The translations under genes and the position numbers were made by a program. A DNA stretch of 64,000 nucleotides from Notolepis coatsorum. Its lineage: Eukaryota > Chordata > Actinopteri > Aulopiformes > Paralepididae. Each line of letters opens with the position of its first letter. Position 1 is the first letter of the stretch. Below, in pieces: positions 47,571 through 58,089 of this stretch. Location: positions 49,578,192-49,642,191 of the forward strand of contig OZ020589.1 of the NCBI GenBank assembly GCA_963971535.1, given 5' to 3'. Under the pieces are notes generated by a model. That model worked only from the letters and a program-made list of their open reading frames with translations, was not told the origin of the DNA and searched no databases.

Positions 47571-48064
47571 ATCTTTCTCTCCAGACACATTTTCCATCTT
47601 CCTTCCCTGTCTATTAGTTCTCTCTATATATATCTCTATCTCTCTCTGTTCTTTTTTACTGACTGAGGTCTCCGGCAGCAGAGAGGCATCAGTGCTGGGA
47701 TTAGGTTTCGTGAGCCCCTGCTCTTGGTTGAAAGCCATATCTCTCAGACTCTAGTCTTGTAGTAACCAAGAGGGCTGAATAGGCTCTATTAATCAAACAA
47801 CAGAGATGGAGGAGGCAGATACAAGAGGGTTAGGTCAGCTCAGGCCATCTTGAGAGGGTGGCTGTACTTTTCCATGTGGGAAGGCAAGTAATAGATTTCT
47901 CCACCTACGCAAGGTCATAATATATGGCTTTACCTTGTCTCATTTGGCTGGGTGCTTCTTTCTGGATCATAATGTCAGCACTGATTGGTTCTATACAGCA
48001 GTGTGTGTGTGTGTGTGTGTGCGTGTGTGTGTGTGTGTGAGGGGGTGGATGGAGGGTATATACT
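47571..48064. other. Intergenic; (GT)n
   Basis: A (GT)n tract lies at 48,001-48,038. No gene is seen. Confidence 0.5.
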
Positions 48065-48482
48065 AGGGGTGGGAATCGCCAGAGACCTCACAATACGATA
48101 CTATCGCGATACTTGCGTCACGATACGATAGCATCGCGATACTAAATATATCGCGATACGCTGAGTATTGCAAATTTTATTTTTTTTAAATCAAATTTCA
48201 TTTATTACCTTTTTTCAACTGCAAAGTAAAACTTTGACAACATGTTTTATCTAATACAATAAAGTTCAGTCTGTTCATCTCACTTCAATCATTTTTATTG
48301 CAGAACATGGTATTTTCTCAAGCAGACAGATGTAAACTGTAATCTGTGTTGCATGTACCTGACAAACTGAACTGTTTGTATTACAGTCATATTCCAACTT
48401 AACTGAATGCACATGTGTGTGTGTGTGTGTGTGTGGAATGTATCGCAATACTACTACGTATCGATTTCCCCCCCCACCCCTA
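48065..48482. mobile_element. hAT-type MITE
   Basis: The ends taggggtggg and cccaccccta are inverted, with ATCGCGATAC-rich subterminal sequence. The flanks gtatatac and gtatactg agree at only five of eight positions. The centre (48,270-48,380) is the inverse of 3,470-3,580 in the hAT at 1128-3803. Confidence 0.75.
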
Positions 48483-48802
48483 GTATACTGTATGTTCTAA
48501 CGTCAGACATCAACATGTACAGCCTACATATCATGTGTATCTATCTACAAGTCTCTGAAACTGTAGAAATTGTTAATTAGGTACATACTACTTATGTCAT
48601 AGTGTTTTGTGGCATATTGTCAAATGTTATTAATGAATATTAATGTAGGTTCACCCATAGTATTATGTTTCTTTTATCTTTTTCTATTTTAAGGCCATGT
48701 GGTGTTATGAGCTGTCACCAGATTGGATTTAACAAAATACACACAGCACAAAGTAGAAGCAAGTTTAACAGCAGTTTTAATGCTGTTTAGGGGAAAAGGA
48801 GG
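48483..48802. other. Intergenic; no gene recognised
   Basis: The stretch ends at the hAT target site. It may belong to an older element that continues at 51,756-52,080, because the flanks resemble LTR-type non-coding sequence, but its ends were not found. Confidence 0.35.
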
Positions 48803-48957
48803 GGTTAGTGCAGGGGTCGGCAATCTGCGGCTCCGGAGCCGCATGAGACTCTTTAGCCAATCAGCTGCGGCTCCCTGGCCCAAAAAAACACCCCGCAGCT
48901 CTCCCTGCCGTCTGCAAGTGGCTAATCTTGAGTTTCCGACCCCCCAGTAAGCTAACC

Positions 48958-49140
48958 ATGGATAAATCGAAAAAAAAGGAAAGTCTGAGGAAAATAGGAG
49001 GGTTTAATTCAGCATGGACAGATTCATTTGCTTTCACGACTAACGATGCAGGCTTACCTGTATGCCTGATATCTGGTGCGAAATTAGCGAACAACGAAAA
49101 ATTAACTTTTTATTTTATAGATTTTCCACAAATAAGGTAA
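48958..49140 (+). pseudogene. hAT transposase N-terminal fragment
   Basis: A 60-codon frame starts MDKSKKKESLRKIGGFNSAW and continues DSFAFTTNDAGLPVCLI, a familiar N-terminus of fish and mammalian hAT-derived proteins with a zinc finger. The second finger cysteine appears replaced (CLIS for the expected CLIC), and the frame leaves the family sequence after ANNEKLT. The rest of the protein is deleted. Confidence 0.75.
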
Positions 49141-49923
49141 GGACTCAAATAGGGATGCATAGTTCAGGGTTTTATTTCAAAGTCGGTCTACAGACATCAG
49201 TGTTTTGTCTCCTCGTCTGTGTTTTATTTAAAAATAGGTCTACACAGCCAGTCTTTTTTCTCCTCTTCATAAGAGTTTGAGGTTCTTCTTTGTTATAACA
49301 GGTAAAAACAGCAATAAAAAGTCAACATTTTGTTAGGTTTTGTAAACAACCCAAACAGTTCAGAGTTAGCCAAAAACGACGGGCGTATTTATTTTCACAA
49401 AAAACAGAAATGTGCAACAAAACAGTAACTCCATTAGAGGGGAATGTCTTCTAGTCAAGTAGGGCTCTGCTGCACTGCCCACAGCAGGGTTGACTCTGCG
49501 GCTCTGCAGCCCTGTCCTTAGCAGAGTCTACTCTGCGGTTCTGCAGCCTTAGGTTATCCCAACTTGCGGGTAAAAGGAAACGGAGAATCTCATTAGTCCC
49601 AGAACGCAGAAAATACAGGGCAGAGTCCAGTAACCAAACAAATCTACACTTCTTCAGTGTTGTAGGAAACACACAAAGAACAGAACCAAGGCGGAGAGTC
49701 CAGGACAGAACGAGGATTGCAGTTCATGGAAAAATAGTCCTCCAAATGAACTCACCAAAAGCAAAGTCGAAGTGGGTAACGAGGCACGGGTCCACGGAGA
49801 CAGAGAGAGAAACACCGCAGCAACTTCCAAGGGGCGCACTGGAGAAACAACGAGAGGGAACAGCAGTAGAGCTGGTGGTGACAAAAACGACCCGACACAG
49901 AATGATCAGCAAACCGAGTATAA

Positions 49924-50934
49924 TGCCTCTTTTCCATTGCATGGTACCTACTCGACTCTACCCTACTCTACTCGCTTTAGGTACCTGGTACTTCGTTCCT
50001 TTTCCACTGCAGGTACTACAATAAAGTACTCAGTTTGTCTCCGTGTGGGGAGGCGGGGCTGCTGGTGTACAGCTGAGAGCTCCATAGCTCTGTGAGAGCT
50101 CCAGCATAGCTATGTCCGTGAGCTAGGCGCAAGCCAGAGTAAAACACAGTTTTCAATCAATCAATCAATAACAACATTAACGAGACTCTCGTTGTGTCTA
50201 TTCTGCTAACGCTAACGTTACCTCTCATTGTGTCTATTCTACAAGCGTTAACGTTAGCTAGGCTGTCTATGCTAACGTTAGCGTTAGCATTAGGCTAACA
50301 ACAAAGCTGTAACGTTACCAGTCTCGCGTCTATTTGCTAACGTTAGCATTAGGTAATAACCGGTTTAAAATGGATGGTGATTACCTCACGTGTCTATTCT
50401 ACTAGCATTAACGTTACTCATACAAACAATCAATAGCGAGTTATATTGATCACGCTATGTATGATAGCCATGCTAAAACGCTAGCACAACATTAGCACCT
50501 AACCTAACAACAAGCTTAAGCCTTAACAAGTCAGCGATCTTTTTGCGAGACTAAACTCTCCGCTCGGTGGCAAATTGTGTTGATGTCGGTTTTGTTTAAT
50601 CAATAAATGAGGCAGAATACACAGTGACTGTATCCTTTGTTTATTGCACTTGTGCCTGCTGCAAACATAATGAAATCCTATGCGAGACATTAAAGATGGC
50701 GCCTTTCTGTTTTCGTTCAGACTCTCCAACGAGTGACGCGTCTCTCTTCTGACCAATCAGTGGTCTGCAGTGTTTCACGTGACTATTCTGGTACCAGTTC
50801 TACTCGCTTGGCACGCGCTTGGAACCTCGACAGAGCAGGGACTAAAAAAGTACCCAAAAAGTACCTGGTACCAGGTAGTTTGGTAATGGAAAACCGAAAA
50901 TGTCGAGTAGGTACCATGCAGTGGAAAAGGGGCA
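49924..50934. mobile_element. PIF/Harbinger-like element
   Basis: The ends tgcctcttttccattgcatg and catgcagtggaaaaggggca are inverted with two mismatches and continue inward through GGTACCTACTCGAC. TAA flanks both sides (49921-49923 and 50935-50937). The middle contains many CTAACGTTAGC words. No transposase. Confidence 0.87.
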
Positions 50935-51755
50935 TAAGAGTGTTCCCGCCGAGCTGATTGGAAACTCCTCTCAGGTGCGTGATGGTAATTGGCACTGAGA
51001 AACGCGCAGTACTGGGCCAGCCCTCACACATTTTTATTTTTGTTGCTTTATAATTCCATTAATGTGTTACATTCAAGCCTAAAATATGGCTCGTGTAGGC
51101 CTTGAATGCAAAGTGGTGGACACAGGACAAGAGTTATCAAAAATAACTATTTATTCGCACAGCAACTTATTTAGAGAACAAAAAGATGGGGAGCTGGGTG
51201 CTCCAGACTCCCTAGTTCAGGATATAATTATAAAGTAAAGCACAAAGGCAAAAAGGACAACAAGCCAAAAATAGACAAGTCAAGCAGTGAGCAGGTGAGA
51301 CTCTGGAGAGCTGAGATCTCTTGTGAAGTGGGAGACAAACTGCTGCAGCCTGCACTCTGCTTTGTAGGCGTGGTGCCTCAATCACCACACCTGTGGCAAA
51401 TTAGAAAAGCGGCCATTTTAACTATAATCAAAATGACAACAGAAAGAAAACAGTGTGTCAATCAAACCACCAATTAGTGACAGCACACTACAACCACAAT
51501 GTGAATATGCACCACAGACAGTAAGTATCCCTCCACCGTGTGAAAGTAATACGTAACAAATGCAACAAACTGTGTGCTATAAGTATAAAGTATAATAAAT
51601 CGCAAATTACTTTGGGTATGCAATTGTCAGGCGTTTTATGCTAAATGTGGGGTATGCTTGGGGATATATAAAACGTTATACACTGTGTTATCTTCATTTT
51701 AAGGGGGGAAAAGTAGCTCTTTTGATAGTAAAGGTTGCTGACCCCTGGGTTAGTG

Positions 51756-52079
51756 TGATCGTCAGCCAGTCCGTAATTCCAGAGAAGCGTCTTGGTTCGT
51801 TAGCGGGGTTCAGTACACAGAGAGCAGTTCTCATGCGGGCAGGGGATGATCCGGGAGAAGAGATGTCAGACAAGCAGGGGTCGATACACATGCAGGTTCT
51901 CACACGATCAGGGGTTATAGCACACAGCAGGGTCCTCCTTCCAAAAGTAGATAAACACAGCATGTGCCCCAGTACCTTGGCTGACACATACCGAGCGGGA
52001 GGGAGGGGCGATCCAAGATGCCAGCGCATCTCTCCGGGAGAGTGCATCTGCGCTCCTGTGCACGGCTCCGGACCTGTGG
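51756..52079. other. Intergenic; unresolved
   Basis: No coding region; GC-rich with ggtcctccttcc and ctccgggagagtgc words. Both strands are open over part of it, without recognisable content. Confidence 0.35.
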
Positions 52080-52440
52080 ATGACATTAAGGAAGTTCAGA
52101 GTATCAGGGAAGATACTCCAGTCCTTCTACTCTGGGGCTGTGGAGAGCCTCCTGACTGGAAACATAACTGCCTGGTTTGGCAACTGCACTGCCCACAACA
52201 GAAAGGCTCTGCAGAGAGTAGTTGGCTCAGCAGAGCGGACTAGAACCCTCATCACCCCAACAACACTCTTACATTTAGCATTGCATTTTATTCTCACAAC
52301 GTTTTCTCTTATCATGTCTATTTCTTATCTTATTTATTTGTATTTTGCACAATCCAGGCGGGCATGGCCACCTACATTTCACTGCATGTCTTATGTATGT
52401 GACAAATACAACTCTTGAATCTTGATTACACCATGCATAA
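52080..52440 (+). pseudogene. L2-like LINE, last codons and 3' UTR
   Basis: The frame reads LRKFRVSGKILQSFYSGAVE then SLLTGNITAWFGNCTA and ALQRVVGSAERT before it is lost; this matches the RT tail of the L2 copies. A 3' tail with tatgtgacaaatacaactct and cttgaatcttgatt follows. It is 5'-truncated, with an internal deletion of the last block. Confidence 0.8.
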
Positions 52441-53245
<805 letters not shown>

Positions 53246-54160
53246 TTAAAGGCCAACTTGCAGGTTGTATTTTTGTTCAATAAACAATGTGACTAGGCCA
53301 ACGCTGACTTTCATGAAGAGGGAATATTTTTTTTCGAAATTGACCCAGTTTTAGCGTTTTTATCAAACATTTTGTCGACCAAACCACAAGCTCCACGCAC
53401 ATGCATATTTTAATGCATGGAATAATAGCGTGCGTGTGTCATCTTAATGTTGACGTCACAGGAGGTGCAGGGCAGCAGGGGCTCTAAGAGTCACACACAG
53501 CTAGTGGCAGGAAGCAGAGAGCCTTGCTACTACTAGCCGAGGAGTGATGAATGAAAATGTATCTGTTTCACCTAACACTATTGATCCGTGATCATAGCCA
53601 TTCATCTCTAAAGCTAACCACCATTTGTAAAAGCCACAACCACGTTACCATATTTGTAATAATGTAAATCATTGTGTCGTTGTACATATTGTGTATACAA
53701 CGTTAGTAGCTAACGTAGCTTAGCTTAGTAGCCGCCATTCTCGAAACTCCTAACAATGCCCGATTTAAAATGGTTCTCTCCTCTTTGTATACCTTTGTCC
53801 TCACAAGTATTCTGCCAGGGAACTTATGGACACGACAGTAAGGTGTTTGATCATTGTGTCGTTAACGTTAGTTAGCTAATAGCTATCGTGGTAGCCCCTT
53901 TCGTGACTGTGATGCACCGAGTGCTATCCGAGGGGGCTACTATCGTATCAACATGCTGCGACGTGTAGCTTGCTAGCCGGCATTATGCGTGTGCAGTGCT
54001 TTGCCCCACAGGTCTGAGAAGAGGACCTGCACATTTTACTCATTCCCAAAATTCTTTTACATGCACGACAGTAGACATAATGCTAACGTTAGCGGGGTAA
54101 CGTTAGCCACAGCTATATAGCCAGCTTGATACTATGACCCGGGGATAAGGCGACAGCCCA

Positions 54161-54221
54161 CAGACCATTTACATTTAGTCATTTAGCTGACGCTTTTATC
54201 CAAAGCGACTTACAAGTTCTG
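54161..54221 (-). mobile_element. LINE 3' terminus (minus), continuing at 56905
   Basis: The word catttagctgacgctttta followed by tccaaagcgacttaca is the antisense 3' end of a common fish LINE. Its coding part lies at 56,905-57,420; the plus-strand LINE separates the two. Confidence 0.7.
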
Positions 54222-56898
54222 TACGACAAGCCATCAGGAAGGGCACAACTCTATCAGCTGAGTAACAATGTTCATCAAAGTGTTGAGTGCTACAGTGCTC
54301 TAGAGAGGCCTTTAACCTAGAACTGGGGAGCTTGGACTGGTCAGATGAACTCAGTGGTACACAGGTTGAAGAAACATGGCTTGGATTCAAAACAAAATTA
54401 CAGCAATACTCAACAACATGGCACCCATAAGAACCACCAGGGTTAAAAATCGCGCTGAGCCATGGATGCACACTGAAATACTGGCCGCTATGAAAACCAG
54501 AGACAAAAAATGCTCTGAACTTCATAAAAGTCAGACAAAGCTTTCCAAAAGCTCAAACAGTGAAACTTAAAATTCAAAGAAACAGACTAAGAAATGACGT
54601 AAACACCATGATCAAAACCGCAAAAAGAAATTTCATCAACGACAAAACTGAGGAAAACAAAAACAAATCCTGCGAACTTTGGAAATGACTCAATAATCAA
54701 CTAGGCTGCAGTAAAAAACTTAAAATCAGATTCTCAAACATAAACATAAAGATGGACAACACGCTCATCACAGACAAGCTGGATGTAGCCAATTACTTAA
54801 ACATCTTCTTCACAAACATAGCCACAACACTGGTAAACAAACTACCCTCCCACTCAGGGCATTATGGGGTAGAACACATAGTAGCATACTACAAAAACCT
54901 AGGGGTCCACAAAGACTACTTCAAACTTGAAATGGTAACAACCGATGAGGTACTCAAAAAATTGAGCGCCCTCCAACCTAACAAGGCCACTGGCCATGAC
55001 AACATCCCCGCCAAATTCCTCAGAGACGCAGCAGCCGCCATCACCCCAGTCATCACTCACATAATAAACCTCTCTATAAAACAGGGACACGTCCCCAAGG
55101 ACTTCAAAATTGCGAGAGTGACCCCTCTGCACAAAAAGGGCAGCAAATTAGACCCAGGCAACTACAGCCCTGTTTCTATTCTTACCTCCATCTCAAAAGT
55201 CATGGAGAAAATAGTCTTCGAACAGGTCGAAAAGTACCTGGCGGAAAAAAATCTAATCTACGAATTCCAATCTGGCTTCAGAACGTCCCACTCCACTGAC
55301 ACATGCCTCCTCTATTTGAACGAAAACATCAAACAAGAGGTGGACACGGGCAAATACTGCGGCATGGTCATGCTGGACCTACAAAAGGCCTTCGACACTG
55401 TCAATCACTCCATTCTGATTGACAAGCTAAAAGCAATTGGTTTTGATAGCTTATCAGTGAGCTGGATGCAATCCTACAGATGGTAGAGGTAAACGGTACT
55501 CTATCCCCCCCCTCACAGTGAGCTGTGGTGTTCCACAAGGAAGCATACTAGGGCCGCTACTCTTCCTCATTTATGCAAATTACATGTCGTCAGCCTGTGA
55601 CTGCAACTTGTTCCTGTTTGCGGATGACTCAGCCCTGCTGGTCTCTGACAAGAACAAGTTGCAGGTTGAAAAAACCCTCAGCTCGGAACTAGGCAAAATC
55701 TGCATATGGCTCGCTGATAACAAACTATCATTACACATGGGCAAAACAGAGTCCATTCTCTTCGGTTCAAATAACAAACTCAGCAAGACCGACGGCTTCT
55801 CAGTAGCAGTGGGTGACAATATTGTCACAAGGAAAGACGAAATTACCTACCTGGGTTCCATCCTAGAGGCAAATCTTTCCTGTGACAAAATGGCATCCAA
55901 TGTAATAAAAAAAGTCAACCAACGAACTAGATTCTTGTACCGGATCTCCTCTCTGGTAAACAAGAATACCCTGAAGACTCTGGCAGGAGCACTCATTCAA
56001 GGGTACTACGACTATGCGTGCACCTCATGGTACCAAAGCACCTCAAAGGCGCTTAAAACAAAATTACAAACATCACAAAACAAACTGGTCAGACTACTAC
56101 TTGACCTTACCCCCAGAACCCACCTCACCCCTGCCCACTTTGACAACCTAGGATGGCTTAGAGTAGACAACAGAGTACAGCAACTTGCAATGGGCCTGGT
56201 CTACAAGATACACTATACGACTAAGGTACCCATGTACATGTCAAAATACTTCCCAAAGGTCAGTGAATACCACAACCACTACACCAGAGGAAGCTCAACA
56301 AATCATGTTAAACCCAGATTCGGCTCAAACAAGGGACTAAATACGTTTCGCAATTATGCCACATCAATGTGGAACGCCCTACCCAAAGCTGTAAAGGAAT
56401 GTGAATCCCTACCCACATTCAAAACCGCTCTTAAAGAGCACCTACGGGAGGCTGCAATTCGAAACTGGCCACCGTAAATGCCCAAAACCCCCACCACCTC
56501 CTAATAGACAGTCTCCTCCCCACCGCATGTATATATTCCCTCCCCGCCGTATGTATATCTCTCTCCCACCCACCCACCCCCTCCTAATGTACAGTCCCCT
56601 CCCCATCATATGTATATACTCTGTCAGGATCTAGGGGTAACAGTACTGTATATTTGAATACCGTTTATGTCACAAATGTATCAGTACTAAATACCTATAT
56701 GTCCCTATGCCATAAATGTCATGTATGTTGTGTATGTCATAAATGTCTATATGAATTGAAAATGGGGGACCCTGATGGAAACAAGACAAACAACTTTCTC
56801 AGGTCTGCATCCCCTTAACAATTGTGTGTATTGAGCCGTACTGTATTGTACCCATTCTGTAATCTGTTAAATAAAGTTTTCATTCATTCATTCATTCA
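54222..56898 (+). mobile_element. Jockey-group LINE, 5'-truncated
   Basis: The element has an RT-coding region and a 3' UTR ending in aataaagttttcattcattc and an (ATTC)n tail. Its 3' end is the source sequence of the fragments at 15.3, 19.2, 22.0-23.0, 25.7 and 34.6-35.0 kb. Confidence 0.85.
54365..56477 (+). pseudogene. Jockey-group reverse transcriptase (Daphne/Crack/L2-like)
   Basis: This is the RT half of a LINE polyprotein. Landmarks in order are RVKNRAEPWMHTEILAAMK, LQPNKATGHDNIPAKFLRDA, IARVTPLHKKGSKLDPGNYS, FQSGFRTSHSTDTCLL, MVMLDLQKAFDTVNHSIL, SCGVPQGSILGPLLFLIYAN, the catalytic FADD in LFLFADDSALLVS, TYLGSILE and the tail WNALPKAVKECESLPTF. Breaks are a frameshift near 54,565, a TGA at 54,686 in CELWK, and a small deletion with frameshift at 55,480-55,490 between RT blocks (part of the LSGR-type turn is lost). 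The endonuclease is missing. The clade within the jockey group is uncertain. Confidence 0.85.
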
Positions 56899-56904
56899 CA
56901 GTGT

Positions 56905-57420
56905 AGGTTAGTTTATTAGGACAAGTGCATGACAGTATGGTTAGTTAGGGTTAGATATCTTTTTTTCTTCTTTTTTTTAATTCAGATAATGGTTGAAGAA
57001 GTGCGTCTTTAGTCGACGGCGAAAGATTGGACGTGTTTCGGCTGTCCTAACTGGGGTGGGTAGTTCATTCCACCATTGTGGGGCAAGGACTGAGAATAGG
57101 CGACTTCTCTTTGATGACCCTCCCGGAGCTTGGATAGGAGTAGGTCTGAGGCGGCCAGAAGATGCAGAGCGTAGGGGTCTTGAGGGTGTGTAGTTAGAGA
57201 CCATTGACCGGAGGTAGGCGGGAGCAGTTCCCTTTGCCGCACGGTATGCTAGGTCGAGGGCCTTGAAGTGGATTCGTGCAGCAATGGGGAGCCAGTGCAG
57301 GTCCCTAAGAAGTGGGGTGACATGGGCCGACTTCGGTAGGTTTGAGATCAGGCGGGCCGCTGCGTTCTGAATGAGTTGAAGAGACCAGTAGCGCTGCTGT
57401 ACTGAACAACAGGCTGCCTA
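56905..57420 (-). pseudogene. LINE ORF2 C-terminus (minus)
   Basis: The minus strand reads LIQNAAARLISNLPKSAHV, TPLLRDLHWLPIAARIHFKA, LDLAYRAAKGTAPAYLRSMV and WWNELPTPVRTAETRPIFRR, ending LKTHFFNHYLN. This is the C-terminal end of a fish jockey-group LINE protein. Its 3' end is at 54,161 because a plus-strand LINE was inserted between. It is 5'-truncated near 57,420. Confidence 0.82.
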
Positions 57421-57639
57421 GTGGTAAATGTAGTTCTTTTTTTACGACATTAAAAACCTTATAACTACCTTGTTGGCTGGTCCATCAAAGTCTCTGATGA
57501 TTAAACCCATCTGCGTCTTGTAAGGCGTCCATTTGGATCAAGGAACTAGCTTTCTGCACTCGTCAAACTCCATTGTAGTGGATCAGAAGTAGGGAAAGTT
57601 GTACCTTGAGTGACGTCGCGAGTAACGTGCTCGTGCATG

Positions 57640-57935
57640 TTATTGTACCTCATCCCATTTCTGCTTTGCACTATATAGTATTGTATATTAGTACACTGCA
57701 TAGTATTGTATATTATATGGTAACTCAGTTACGTCTATTCTGCATCGAACATTGTACATATGTCTATACTGAACACTGTGACCTCATTTTCTACTTCTAA
57801 TTTACATGCTATACTATGTTATTGATACTTATCTTGTCTAGCACAGTCTCTGGAGCGTAACAGTAAGAAGCATTTTGTATAAAAGTATTCTGTACTTCTG
57901 TATGACACTATTAAAGAAACTTGAAACTTTCGTGC
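57640..57935 (+). mobile_element. L2-like LINE 3' UTR (plus)
   Basis: Inverse of the 3' UTR at 9,691-9,965: acctcatcccatttctgctt, tgtgacctcattttctactt and caagaagcatttt-type words, ending agaaacttgaaactt. A 5'-truncated insertion. Confidence 0.88.
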
Positions 57936-57953
57936 GTGGACCTTTTTAACACT

Positions 57954-58000
57954 TTCTGAGTGGCATTTCCGGCGTCAAATGAAAAAAAAAATTAAATTAG
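57954..58000. mobile_element. piggyBac-type terminus, isolated
   Basis: TTAA followed by cactttctgagtggca resembles the left ends at 8227 and 9283. No matching right end lies nearby before the Kolobok terminus. Confidence 0.45.
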
Positions 58001-58089
58001 ATACCAATGATGTAAACTACCCATAATTGAAGAGTAGGGTTTAACCTGCAAGTTGGCCTTTAACTTCCCTTATATGTACAGGAATTAAT

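Larger units (their letters stand above)
48811..51747 (+). mobile_element. hAT element with a perfect 8-bp duplication
   Basis: The ends caggggtcggcaa and ttgctgacccctg are inverted with one mismatch. The 8 bases ggttagtg flank both sides (48803-48810 and 51748-51755). A transposase N-terminus follows the left end (48958-49140), but the core is missing. The interior holds a Harbinger-like element (49924-50934) and other LTR-like sequence at about 49,140-51,600 that was not resolved. Confidence 0.93.
53250..58059. mobile_element. TTAA-flanked Kolobok-like DNA transposon
   Basis: The ends aggccaacttgcaggtt and aacctgcaagttggcct are a perfect 17-bp inverted repeat, flanked by TTAA (53246-53249 and 58060-58063). 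The AGG start and TTAA target fit Kolobok; piggyBac is the alternative. About 0.9 kb of its own left part remains (53,250-54,160). The rest is nested LINE sequence. No transposase was found. Confidence 0.82.

Noticed and set aside
51094..51492. Possible solo LTR (TGTAGG...CTACA)
   Set aside because: Ends look suitable but the flanking four or five bases do not match.
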